A stretch of DNA of 64,000 nt from the NCBI RefSeq assembly GCF_900156895.1, contig NZ_FTPD01000017.1:199422-263421 (forward strand), written 5' to 3'. The notes under the pieces were generated by a model. It was not told the origin of the DNA and ran no database searches. It saw nothing but the letters and a program-made list of their open reading frames with translations. The translations under genes and the position numbers were made by a program. This stretch comes from Mesorhizobium prunaredense (GTDB taxonomy: Bacteria; Pseudomonadota; Alphaproteobacteria; Rhizobiales; Rhizobiaceae). Positions 45,098 to 53,864 of the stretch are shown here, one piece after another (position 1 is the first letter of the stretch; each line of letters opens with the position of its first letter).

Positions 45098-45426
45098 TCT
45101 GCTGTGCCGCTATGTGGCGGGGGCGGGCGACGCGGGGGTGGATGTACTCTACCAGCTTTCCGTCGTGGGTGACCTGGAACGACACGCAGTTCCTCAACGA
45201 GAGGTTCGATAATTTGCTCACCGAAGCCACCGGCAGCCCCGACCAGGGCAAGCGCCAGAACCTCCATCGCGAGATGGCCGCAATCGTTCGCGATGAAGGA
45301 GGGACGATCGTGCCGATGTTCAATCAGTTCATCGATGCGATCTCCGACCAGATTGGCCGCTACGTCGGACGGGTCGACTCGCCGGTGAACGGCTATGCCT
45401 TGATGCAATGCTGGCTCAAGGCATGA
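45034..45426 (+). pseudogene. Chimeric ORF: MmgE N-terminus fused to C-terminus of a dipeptide-binding protein
   Basis: An intact 130-codon frame. Residues 1-20 (MDVTTQLTRDVPNSSLEPIP) match the MmgE protein at 12686. From about residue 28 on it matches the last ~105 residues of the binding proteins at 18071 and 49855 (MYSTSF, WNDTQFLNERFDNLLTEA, REMAAIVRDEGGTIVPMFNQFIDA, GYALMQCWLKA). It has no signal peptide and lacks most of the binding lobes, so it cannot bind substrate. Its stop overlaps the permease start (ATGA), so it may still matter as the translated lead-in of the operon. The leader carries the shared palindrome. Confidence 0.85.
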
Positions 45427-46397
45427 ACCGAGTGCTGGTCAACTCACCCCTTCTGAAGCTGATTGCCGAGCGCGTTGCCCTGGGCATTGTCCTCCTCTTC
45501 GCCGTCTCCGTGCTGATTTTTGCGGGCACCCAGATCCTTCCAGGCGATGTGGCACAGTCCATCCTCGGACAGACGGCTACGCCGGAAGCGGTCGCCAATC
45601 TGCGCCGGGATCTCGGCCTCAACGATCCCGCCTTCGTGCGCTATTTCCACTGGCTGGGCGGAGTTTTGACCGGCGATCTCGGTACTGCGCTCACCTCCCG
45701 ACAGGAGATCACCACAACACTGATGCCACGGCTATGGAACACGCTGTTCCTTGCCTTCTGGGCCGCCGTGGTATCGGTTCCACTCGCCATAATCCTCGGG
45801 CTGCTGGCGGTGCGGTACCGCAATGGGCCTGTCGATAAGGCAATTTCCGGTTTCGCGCTGGCTTCAACATCGTTGCCTGAATTCTTCATCGGCTATCTGC
45901 TTGTCTTATTCCTTGCCGTGCGGTTGCAGTGGTTCCCATCGATATCGACTGTCTATGACGGCATGCCGTTCCTGGAGAAGCTGAAGGCCATCGTGCTGCC
46001 TGGAACGGCTCTGGTGTTTGTCGTACTCGCTCACATGATGCGGATGACGCGCGCCGCCATCCTGAACGTGATGCAATCAGCCTACATTGAGACCGCTGAG
46101 CTTAAGGGCCTTTCCGCCTTCGACATTATACGCAAGCACGCCCTCCCGAACGCGGTTGCGCCGATCATCAACGTCGTCATGCTCAACCTGGCCTACCTCG
46201 TGGTCGGCGTCGTAGTGGTCGAAGTGATCTTCGTCTATCCGGGCATGGGGCAATATCTCGTTGACCATGTTGTCAAGCGCGATGTTCCAGTGGTGCAAGC
46301 AGTGGGTCTCATTTTCGCTGCGGTCTACATTGGGCTCAACATCGTCGCGGACGTTGCGGCGATCGTCGCCAATCCGCGGCTGCGGCATCCCAAATAG
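45423..46397 (+). CDS. ABC transporter permease, DppB/OppB type
   Basis: 324 residues from the ATG at 45423, which overlaps the stop of the chimeric frame by four bases. The N-terminal membrane segment and the motif ILPGDVAQSILGQTATPEAVANLRRDLGL are the DppB signature. The conserved EAA loop reads YIETAELKGLSAFDIIRKHALPNAVAPI. Six hydrophobic segments are expected. It is the first permease of a dipeptide/nickel-type importer located in the inner membrane and is co-transcribed with DppC- and ATPase-like genes. Confidence 0.9.
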   Translation: MNRVLVNSPLLKLIAERVALGIVLLFAVSVLIFAGTQILPGDVAQSILGQTATPEAVANLRRDLGLNDPAFVRYFHWLGGVLTGDLGTALTSRQEITTTLMPRLWNTLFLAFWAAVVSVPLAIILGLLAVRYRNGPVDKAISGFALASTSLPEFFIGYLLVLFLAVRLQWFPSISTVYDGMPFLEKLKAIVLPGTALVFVVLAHMMRMTRAAILNVMQSAYIETAELKGLSAFDIIRKHALPNAVAPIINVVMLNLAYLVVGVVVVEVIFVYPGMGQYLVDHVVKRDVPVVQAVGLIFAAVYIGLNIVADVAAIVANPRLRHPK

Positions 46398-46406
46398 GAA
46401 AGAAAA

Positions 46407-47231
46407 ATGCTTGACATCAAACGCATCCCGTACGGGGCCTGGCTGGGTTTGATCCTGACGGGGCTTTTAGTGATCTGCGCGCTTTTCGCCCCATGGATTG
46501 CTCCCGCGGGCAATGGCGAGATCGTGGGCGACGTATGGGAGCCGATGTCGTCCGCGCATTGGCTAGGAACCGACAATTTAGGGCGGGACCTGCTCTCACG
46601 CATGATCTATGGCGCCCGTACCACCATCTTCATCGCCTCGCTGGCCACCGCCCTGTCGTTCTCGCTGGGCGCCATCCTGGGGTTCCTGGCGGCGGTCGCT
46701 GGCGGTCTTGTCGACACGCTGATGTCGCGTATGGCCGATCTCTTGATGGCAATACCGACGTTGATATTTGGGCTGGTGGTGCTGTCGGTGCTGCCCTCCA
46801 ATAATATGACGCTCATTCTTGTCATGGGAGTTCTGAGTTCGACGCGTGTCTACCGCCTCTCGCGCGCCGTTGCGGTCGATATCAATGCAATGGACTTCGT
46901 CGAAGCAGCTAAGTTGCGCGGCGAGAGCCTCCGCTGGATCATCTTCTGCGAGATCCTACCCAACGCACTGTCGCCGCTGGTGGCGGAACTTGGCCTGCGT
47001 TTCATCTTTTCGGTGTTGTTCCTCTCGGCGCTATCCTTCCTCGGGCTGGGCGTGCAACCGCCGGAGGCCGATTGGGGTGGCATGGTGAAGGAGAATAAGG
47101 ATGGCATCGTCTTTGGAATACCTGCCGCCCTCATCCCGGCGGCTGCGATCGCTATCCTTTCAATCTCCGTTAACCTGGTAGCCGACTGGGTGCTTACCCG
47201 AACCGCTAGCCTCAAGGGAGGAAGAGAATGA
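46407..47231 (+). CDS. ABC transporter permease, DppC/OppC type
   Basis: 274 residues. It starts with a membrane segment and the HWLGTDNLGRDLLSRMIYGARTT signature of DppC proteins, followed by AKLRGESLRWIIFCEILPNALSPLVAEL (EAA loop) and LGLGVQPPEADWGGMV near the C-terminus. It starts 9 bp after the dppB-type stop; its own stop overlaps the ATPase start. It completes the transmembrane channel. Confidence 0.9.
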   Translation: MLDIKRIPYGAWLGLILTGLLVICALFAPWIAPAGNGEIVGDVWEPMSSAHWLGTDNLGRDLLSRMIYGARTTIFIASLATALSFSLGAILGFLAAVAGGLVDTLMSRMADLLMAIPTLIFGLVVLSVLPSNNMTLILVMGVLSSTRVYRLSRAVAVDINAMDFVEAAKLRGESLRWIIFCEILPNALSPLVAELGLRFIFSVLFLSALSFLGLGVQPPEADWGGMVKENKDGIVFGIPAALIPAAAIAILSISVNLVADWVLTRTASLKGGRE

Positions 47232-48898
47232 CGGTCAAGGCTACCTCAAAGCTTCGGCGCGACAACGGCCTCCTGCTCGACATCCGAAATCTTAAGGTCC
47301 AGGCGGTCGTCTACTCGCCTAGTGAGAAGCCGCGCGAAGTGACCATTGTTGACGGAGTGTCGCTGCAATTGAAGCGCGGCAAGGTGTTGGGACTGATCGG
47401 TGAATCCGGCGCCGGAAAGTCGACCGTCGGTCTTTCCCCAATGGGTTATGGCCGCGGCGGGGTGCGTATCACCGGGGGCGAGGTGTTCCTGAACGGTCGC
47501 GATATCCTCAAGGGCGGCGTCCGGGAATTACGCCGGGTGCGCGGGAGCGAGGTCTGTTATGTCGCGCAGTCGGCAGCTGCCGCCTTCAACCCCGCCCATC
47601 GGCTCATGGAACAAGTTGTGGAAGCAGCGCTTCTACACGGCGTTGGGACCCGAGCCGAGGCAGAAAAGCGCGCGCAGGCCTTGTTCACTAAGCTCCGCTT
47701 GCCTGACCCCAAGAGCATCGGCTGCCGATATCCACATCAAGTCTCCGGCGGCCAATTGCAGCGCGTAATGACTGCAATGGCGCTTTGCTCCGAACCCGAC
47801 CTGATCGTGTTCGACGAGCCGACCACGGCTCTCGACGTAACCACGCAGATCGATGTGCTGGCTGCCATCAAGGACGCAATCCGCGACACGGGGGTCGCGG
47901 CCTTGTACATCACCCACGATCTTGCTGTCGTCGCCCAGGTCTCGGATGAGATCATGGTGTTGCGCGATGGTAAGATGGTGGAGCACGGCGAAACACGGCA
48001 GATCATCGAGGCGCCACGTATGGACTACACCAAAGCCCTGGTGTCGGTTCGTTCGATCGAGCATGAGGAGAAGGAACCGACGCCCAAGCCTCTGTTGTCG
48101 GTGAGGAACGTCACCGCCGCTTATGGCGGTGGAGCTGTGAAGGTTCTGCAGGACGTCTCGGTGGAGGTCCATCCTGGCCAGACGCTCGCTGTGGTCGGTG
48201 AATCCGGCTCGGGAAAATCGACGCTCGCCCGAGTGATCACAGGGCTGCTGCCGCCTATCGCCGGGAACATCACCTTCGCCGGACGCCCGCTCGCACCCAA
48301 ACTCCCTCATCGATCCAAGGATGATCTACGCGAATTGCAAATGATCTATCAGATGGCCGATGTTGCGATGAACCCGCGCCAGACGGTTCGCACCATCGTC
48401 GGCCGGCCGCTCGAATTCTATTTCGGTATGCGAGGAAGGGAACGCGATGCCAGGGTCGCCGAACTGCTCGACGAGATCGAGATGGGAAAAGGCTTCATCG
48501 ACCGATATCCGGCGGAGCTTTCAGGGGGGCAGAAGCAGCGGGTCTGCATCGCCCGCGCGCTGGCCGCAAGGCCAAAGCTCATCATATGTGACGAGGTTAC
48601 GAGCGCTCTCGACCCGTTGGTGGCTGACGGTATCCTAAAGCTGTTGCTTCGTCTGCAGAAGATTGAAGATGTGGCCCTCCTCTTCATCACGCACGACCTC
48701 GCGACTGTGAAGGCTATCGCGGATTCCATCGCCGTAATGTATCGCGGAGAGGTGGTCCGCTACGGTTCGAAGACGCAGGTTTTAACACCTCCATTCGACG
48801 CATATACCGACCTCTTGCTGTCTTCGGCACCTGAAATGGAAGTGGGGTGGTTGGAGCACGCGATTCACGGGCGCCGGATGGAGAGCGCGGGGAATTGA
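47228..48898 (+). CDS. Fused double ABC ATPase (DppD-DppF in one chain)
   Basis: 556 residues with two complete nucleotide-binding domains. The first half has Walker A GESGAGKS, signature VSGGQLQR, Walker B LIVFDE and switch ITHDLAVVAQ. The second half has Walker A GESGSGKS, signature LSGGQKQR, Walker B LIICDE and ITHDLATVKA. The C-terminal oligopeptide-type extension (PPFDAYTDLLLSSAPEME) is present. Separate dppD and dppF genes are more usual; the fusion provides both motors of the importer. A decayed copy of its C-terminal end lies at 16955-17395. Confidence 0.92.
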   Translation: MTVKATSKLRRDNGLLLDIRNLKVQAVVYSPSEKPREVTIVDGVSLQLKRGKVLGLIGESGAGKSTVGLSPMGYGRGGVRITGGEVFLNGRDILKGGVRELRRVRGSEVCYVAQSAAAAFNPAHRLMEQVVEAALLHGVGTRAEAEKRAQALFTKLRLPDPKSIGCRYPHQVSGGQLQRVMTAMALCSEPDLIVFDEPTTALDVTTQIDVLAAIKDAIRDTGVAALYITHDLAVVAQVSDEIMVLRDGKMVEHGETRQIIEAPRMDYTKALVSVRSIEHEEKEPTPKPLLSVRNVTAAYGGGAVKVLQDVSVEVHPGQTLAVVGESGSGKSTLARVITGLLPPIAGNITFAGRPLAPKLPHRSKDDLRELQMIYQMADVAMNPRQTVRTIVGRPLEFYFGMRGRERDARVAELLDEIEMGKGFIDRYPAELSGGQKQRVCIARALAARPKLIICDEVTSALDPLVADGILKLLLRLQKIEDVALLFITHDLATVKAIADSIAVMYRGEVVRYGSKTQVLTPPFDAYTDLLLSSAPEMEVGWLEHAIHGRRMESAGN

Positions 48899-49084
48899 GC
48901 TAACGGAGCAAGGCAATGGCTTTACAGTCGGGCGGTCGTCGCGCGCGAGATTTAAGGATGCATGCTAATATCGTGCCGGTCCTGTAACTCCTTTGGCTCA
49001 CAGCAAAGCTCAATTTGGACGAGCGGCGCTCAACGAGAGGAGTAGGTGGTTCGCGGCAGTACTTCGGGACCCACCAGGAGCGCG

Positions 49085-49109
49085 AAAAGCCCGTACAAAC
49101 GGTACGGGC
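49085..49109 (-). terminator. Terminator-like hairpin reading on the minus strand
   Basis: On the minus strand GCCCGTAC-CGTTT-GTACGGGC forms a perfect 8-bp stem followed by TTTT. It could end a minus-strand transcript from this region, though no gene for it is evident. Confidence 0.45.
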
Positions 49110-49733
49110 GTCGACGCCTGTTGTTGAGCCAATCACCGCTTCGACGTCTCGACGTCTCGACGCGTGCTCATCGAGTAAACAAATTGCAGTTGCCAGCAAC
49201 TTCTGAGCAGAGCGACGCCCCACACCGAAGTTCGCACAATCAAGAGGAATGTTTGCGTAAACGATTGAACAACTCGAACTCGCGCCACCGCTGCGAGCCT
49301 ACGCGGCCCTTTTTAGACACGCTGGCTATGCTACGGTAAGCCGACAGTCACGCTCGGCATCTGGCGCACGACAGCATCGCCATACCCGCTGTGCGACACT
49401 TCATGATGTCACCTAGACGGCCGCTTTGTTCGAAGGCTTAGCAATCGCGACCTCCCGGACCAAGCAACTACTGGCATTATCCCTCACGGCCGCCGAGATG
49501 GAGCCGAGCTGTATCGCGTGCAATCCCGATGACACTCCTGATCCCAACGACTGAGAAGACCGAGAGAGGCGGTCCCTTTCCTCAGCTTCACCTAATCCCG
49601 CCTGCAGCAGGATTTGGATCAGATGCCTCGTATAGAGGCAAGCATATTCAAAAGTGTCGCACGGTCCCGCATGACGCAAAGCGAGGAGCAGCATTCATCC
49701 AGAGTCGTATTTAATCCATTTCAGGCAGAAATT

Positions 49734-49748
49734 CGCTCATTCGCAGCG
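49734..49748. promoter_or_regulatory. Palindromic operator-like site, copy 7 (diverged)
   Basis: CGCTCATTCGCAGCG, 107 bp before the binding-protein gene at 49855. The arms are still inverted repeats but differ from the consensus. The flanks GCAGAAA before and GATTCGCGCAAAGCGG after align with the leader at 12478 without gaps. Confidence 0.4.
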
Positions 49749-49854
49749 TACGCAGCGACAGATTCGCGCAAAGCGGCACATTGACGCTTGGTACGTTTAC
49801 CAAAACTAAGGTGGAACAATCGTCCGCCGGGGAACAGCAAATGAGGAGCATCCG

Positions 49855-51444
49855 ATGTCGCAGGAACTCGACTATCATAGCAGCCGCGTTGCCGCGGGCC
49901 GGCTGAGCAGACGGGAATTTCTTGGCCGTGCGACGGCTCTCGGCGTCAGTGCTGCCTTAGCCAGCTCACTTTTTGCCGACGCTGCGAAGGCGCAAACGCC
50001 GCGAAAGGGCGGGCTTTTGAAAGCCGGGGTTTCGGGTGGTGCATCCACCGACAGTCTCGATCCCGCGTCGTTCCCTGCTACAGTCCCGATCCTGTTGGGC
50101 AAATGTTGGGGCGAGTTGCTGATGGAAATGACCCCCGACGGCGGTATCGAATACCGTATTGCCGAACAAATCGACTCGTCCAAGGACGCCAAGACCTGGA
50201 CCATGAAAATCCGCAAAGGAATTCATTTCCACAATGGCAAGGAAGTTACAGCACAGGATGTAGTCGAAACGCTCGAGCGCCATTCGGACGAGAAGTCGAA
50301 ATCCGCCGCGCTTGGCCTCATGAAGGGTATAGAGTCGCTCAAGGCTGATGGCAGTGAGGTCGTGGTCACGCTCAAGGAGCCGAATGTTGATCTTCCTTAT
50401 CTCTTGACCGATTATCACCTCGTCATCCAGCCGAATGGTGGCAAGGATAATCCTGCTGCTGGGATCGGAGCCGGCCCTTATAAGGTAACTGTCAACGAAC
50501 CGGGCGTGCGGCACGGAGGCGAAAAGTTCAAGGATTACTGGCAAGGCGACAAGCTCGGCCATGCCGATCAGGTCGAGATCGTCGTCATCAACGACGCAAC
50601 CGCGCGTATTGCGGCCCTACAGAGCAATCAGGTTCACATCATCAACGACCTCGGACCGAAGGTCGTCGACCTGCTCAAACATATCCCCGGAGTGACCATT
50701 CAGAACGCTCCGGGGCGCGGCTATTCTTACTTTAACATGTTCTGCGACACCGCTCCTTTCGACAACAATGATCTAAGAATGGCCCTTAAACTCGCGATGG
50801 ACCGCGAGGAAATGTTGAACAAGATTCTGCGTGGCTACGGCACGCTTGGCAACGACTTTCCGATCAATCCCTCGTATCAGCTCTTCCCCGAGGACATCGA
50901 ACAACGTACCTTCGATCCGGATAAGGCCAAGTTCCATTATAAAAAGTCGGGCCACAGCGGGCCGATTCTGCTCAGGACTTCCGAGGCAGCCTTTCCCGGC
51001 GCCGTCGATGCCGCTCAACTCTACCAGCAAAGCTGCGCCAAGGGCGGTATCGCCGTTGAGGTGAAGCGGGAGCCAAGTGATGGGTACTGGTCGGAGGTCT
51101 GGCTAAAGCAGCCTTTCTCGACCGGCGCTTGGAATGGTCGTCCGACGCAAGACCAGATATACTCTACCGCTTATCTGTCGACTGCGGCATGGAACGACAC
51201 CCACTTCTTCAACAAGAAGTTTGACAAGCTTCTCATCCAGGCGCGCGCCGAGTTTGACCAGGGCAAGCGCAAGGATCTCTATCGCGAGATGGCCGTTATC
51301 GTTCGGGACGAAGGGGGGACGATCGCCCCTACCTTCTATCAGTACATCGATGCGACGGGACCTGGCGTAAAGGGGTTCGTGAAGAGTTCTATGAGGGAAC
51401 TGGGCAACGACTACGCATTAGTTCATTGCTGGCTCGAAGCGTAA
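49855..51444 (+). CDS. Tat-exported ABC transporter substrate-binding protein (SBP family 5), paralogue B
   Basis: 529 residues; GAGGAGC precedes the ATG. Twin-arginine signal RLSRREFLGRATALGVSAAL (RR at 19-20) with cleavage near AKA-QT. The mature domain is a cluster-C dipeptide-type binding protein with TAQDVVETLERHSDEKSKSAAL, YGTLGNDFPINPSYQLFPEDIEQ and SGPILLRTSEAAFPGAVDAAQLYQQSC. It is closely similar to the protein at 18071. It lies downstream of the permease/ATPase operon and is the likely binding partner of that importer. Ligand unknown: members include binders of dipeptides, opines and other amino-acid conjugates. Confidence 0.9.
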   Translation: MSQELDYHSSRVAAGRLSRREFLGRATALGVSAALASSLFADAAKAQTPRKGGLLKAGVSGGASTDSLDPASFPATVPILLGKCWGELLMEMTPDGGIEYRIAEQIDSSKDAKTWTMKIRKGIHFHNGKEVTAQDVVETLERHSDEKSKSAALGLMKGIESLKADGSEVVVTLKEPNVDLPYLLTDYHLVIQPNGGKDNPAAGIGAGPYKVTVNEPGVRHGGEKFKDYWQGDKLGHADQVEIVVINDATARIAALQSNQVHIINDLGPKVVDLLKHIPGVTIQNAPGRGYSYFNMFCDTAPFDNNDLRMALKLAMDREEMLNKILRGYGTLGNDFPINPSYQLFPEDIEQRTFDPDKAKFHYKKSGHSGPILLRTSEAAFPGAVDAAQLYQQSCAKGGIAVEVKREPSDGYWSEVWLKQPFSTGAWNGRPTQDQIYSTAYLSTAAWNDTHFFNKKFDKLLIQARAEFDQGKRKDLYREMAVIVRDEGGTIAPTFYQYIDATGPGVKGFVKSSMRELGNDYALVHCWLEA

Positions 51445-51786
51445 AAGGGGTGCTTACGAACCGCCGTCCGGCCACCCAGCGCATAGCTCTGCGCCTTCTC
51501 TCTCTGTTTTCGTGCTGAATGGAGGTGCGATCTTTCCGCAGCGCTCCCGCCCAGAGCAGCAGGCCGGCTACTCTCAGGTAACGGATATTGCCGTAAAAAA
51601 CGATGTGGCCGCAAAGCTCGGGGATTCCATCCAGTGTAGGCTTCAAGCTGCGCGGCTTGCATCGTGTGTTGAACGGACCCGTATTCAATCTGCTCTCGGA
51701 TATCGCCGATCAGATAAAATAACTCGTTACAGTATCCAATGCCGCAATCCGGGCAAGTAGATTAGAAGCTCAAGAAAGATTCGCAT
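51445..51786. other. Intergenic region before the CocE-type hydrolase
   Basis: About 340 bases; no gene and no copy of the shared palindrome seen. Confidence 0.35.
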
Positions 51787-53529
51787 ATGACACTTGATGT
51801 CCCTCTTACTGAAACTGACGTCATGCGCGAAATTGACTACGTGACTATGCAAGACGGAATGCGCGTGGCGTATATCTGCTACCGCCCCAGATCTGACCGC
51901 CATCCGACCGTTTTCCTCTATTCGCCATATGAGGCAAGTGCAACTCGTTTCGAAATTGCGAAGCCATTTCTAGATGCTGGCTATGCGTTTGTCGGAGCCA
52001 ACTTCCCTGCCACCGGCTGTTCGGAAGGAGTCCTGGAAACTTGGTTCGACCGGAAAGAGGGAATCTATGGTGCGGAAGTTGTAGAATGGATTGCGAACCA
52101 GCCTTGGAGTAATGGGGACGTTGGCATGATCGGCAATTCGTCTGCGGCCTCAGTGCAGATGTGGGTCGCGGCAGAACAGCCGCCGCATTTAAGAGCGATC
52201 GTTGGGGCTGGGATGTTCGACGCCTACGAGTGGATTTACCAAGGCGGAATGCTACAAGTCTACTGCTTAAAATGGGCTTTTACCAGTCAGTTCGTCGATC
52301 AGGCCAGCGGCGTGAGTGATCGGATTAAAGCGGGCGACACTGAGTGTTCTGCGATTCGTGGGAGCGACCGGCAGCTCGTCAAAAGATCATTCTACGACGA
52401 AATCCGGAAACATCCACTAAACGATGAATGGTGGGATTCGATCTATTTGGCACGCGAAGAGGTGGCGGGCAAAATCCAAGTACCTACAATGCTTATTGGC
52501 GCTTGGCAGGACCGATACGCCGTACGGGAAAGCGCTCGCGTAATGACTCAATTAATGCCAAACGTAGAGCACAAGAGGCTTGTCCTAATCGACGGCGATC
52601 ACTCAGGAACCGGAGCGCTCGGGTTTCAAGCTCCTAGGCTCGTGAACGATGAGCGGATGAAATTCCTCGACCGTTGGGTGAAGGGCATTAACAATGGCGC
52701 TGAAGAGGAACCCGCAGTAACTGTTTACTGGGAAGCTTGGGAGCCCGACGGAGATCCCAAGAAGCAGGTTGCGGGTTGGGTCACACATCACAAGGCTTGG
52801 CCAGAACCGACAGTCGAGCGTCGCCGCTACTATCTGACCGTCGATGCCAGAATATTGCCCGACAAGCCCGGCGCTAGCCTCTATGACGGCCAGCGAGCCT
52901 ACCTATATCCCACTGGAGCAGAGCTCTACGGAACCAACGAGCAATTCTCGGCAAAGCCATATCAGCAGGGCGTGTTGAACTACCGGACGGACGTCGCCGT
53001 ATCGGATATGACGCTGCTTGGAAGCCCGCAAGTGACCCTCTACCTTAGTATTGACGATGGGGATGATACAGATCTGGAATTGACCTTGAAGGACGTGGGC
53101 CCTGACGGCAACGTACTCTTCCTCCAGTCAGGCCAACTGCGCGCGTCACTTCGCGCTATCGATGAACAGCGGACCTCTTCGGACGAAATTGTTCACCTAT
53201 TCCGGAAAAGGGAGAAGCTCGAACCAGGATGTATTTATGACATAAGAATGTCAATCTCACCGATAGGTCATGTAGTCAGAAAAGGGCACTGCCTTGAACT
53301 AACCGTTGGCGCTCCCAATCCCATCATCAAACAATCCATCGGCAGCTTTCCAATTGGTTCCGCATCCATCAACAGGGTCTATCACTCGGAGAAGTATCCC
53401 TCGAGCATCGTCTTGCCCGTTGTACCTGGGGCGAAGGCCGAAGCGCCTGCGCCCGAACGTGGCATACAGCGAGCCAAACCCTGCCGAAAAGAAACTGAAT
53501 TTGAGCCCGGTGGGCTGCCAACTGGTTGA
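51787..53529 (+). CDS. CocE/NonD-family alpha/beta hydrolase (S15 peptidase-like), copy 1
   Basis: 580 residues. The N-terminal alpha/beta-hydrolase domain begins YVTMQDGMRVAYICYRP. The nucleophile Ser is in GMIGNSSAASVQMW, the Asp in IGAWQDRYAVRE and the His in LIDGDHSGTGALG, matching the CocE triad order. The C-terminal jelly-roll XPP domain (from about 340) contains PQVTLYLSIDDGDDTDLELTLKDV and LTVGAPNPIIKQSIG. The family cleaves esters or X-Pro-like amides. No signal peptide is seen. A paralogue at 62912 is cut by the window end. With the upstream peptide-type transporter it may hydrolyse an imported ester or amide; the substrate is unknown. Confidence 0.88.
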   Translation: MTLDVPLTETDVMREIDYVTMQDGMRVAYICYRPRSDRHPTVFLYSPYEASATRFEIAKPFLDAGYAFVGANFPATGCSEGVLETWFDRKEGIYGAEVVEWIANQPWSNGDVGMIGNSSAASVQMWVAAEQPPHLRAIVGAGMFDAYEWIYQGGMLQVYCLKWAFTSQFVDQASGVSDRIKAGDTECSAIRGSDRQLVKRSFYDEIRKHPLNDEWWDSIYLAREEVAGKIQVPTMLIGAWQDRYAVRESARVMTQLMPNVEHKRLVLIDGDHSGTGALGFQAPRLVNDERMKFLDRWVKGINNGAEEEPAVTVYWEAWEPDGDPKKQVAGWVTHHKAWPEPTVERRRYYLTVDARILPDKPGASLYDGQRAYLYPTGAELYGTNEQFSAKPYQQGVLNYRTDVAVSDMTLLGSPQVTLYLSIDDGDDTDLELTLKDVGPDGNVLFLQSGQLRASLRAIDEQRTSSDEIVHLFRKREKLEPGCIYDIRMSISPIGHVVRKGHCLELTVGAPNPIIKQSIGSFPIGSASINRVYHSEKYPSSIVLPVVPGAKAEAPAPERGIQRAKPCRKETEFEPGGLPTG

Positions 53530-53864
53530 GCTTCAACGGCAACTCGTTGCTCCGACAGGTACAGTTCGGCCGACCGGATTGTTAAAAATGGAAACGCGGT
53601 TCCTGATGCGTGTAGGTGACCCGCAGTGACCGCGCGGCTGCAAAGTCTTTCTTTTCGCATCCGCTAGGCCGGAACTGTACGGGAGCCGTTAGGCTTGCAA
53701 GTCTGTGTCGACCTAATGGCTGGCTTAGGAGGCCAGAATGGAGGGCAAATCGATGCTAGAAAACGCTTCGTTGACGTGAGGTAGCGTGTGCGAAGCAGTT
53801 CGTCGACCATGTTATAAACAAGATAGGCCCATTATTTAGGGACACTTACAGTAGGAGCATTTCG
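53530..53864. other. Intergenic region
   Basis: About 335 bases without a gene. The last 20 bases (TAGGAGCATTTCG) resemble the ribosome-site region of the binding-protein gene at 49855. Confidence 0.35.

Larger units (their letters stand above)
48899..49854. other. About 950 bases between transporter ATPase and binding protein
   Basis: No recognisable gene. A minus-strand frame at 49413-49694 is not recognised. Contains a terminator-like hairpin (49085-49109), three near-perfect copies of an 8-bp unit TCGACGTC at 49141-49164, and a diverged copy of the shared palindrome before the binding-protein gene. Confidence 0.4.

Noticed and set aside
49141..49164. Three tandem TCGACGTC units as a CRISPR or regulatory repeat
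   Set aside because: Units are 8 bp without spacers and only three copies; likely chance or slippage.
49413..49694. Minus-strand 93-codon frame as a real gene ended by the hairpin at 49085
   Set aside because: No recognisable family, no clear ribosome site, and a gap of 300 bases to the hairpin.
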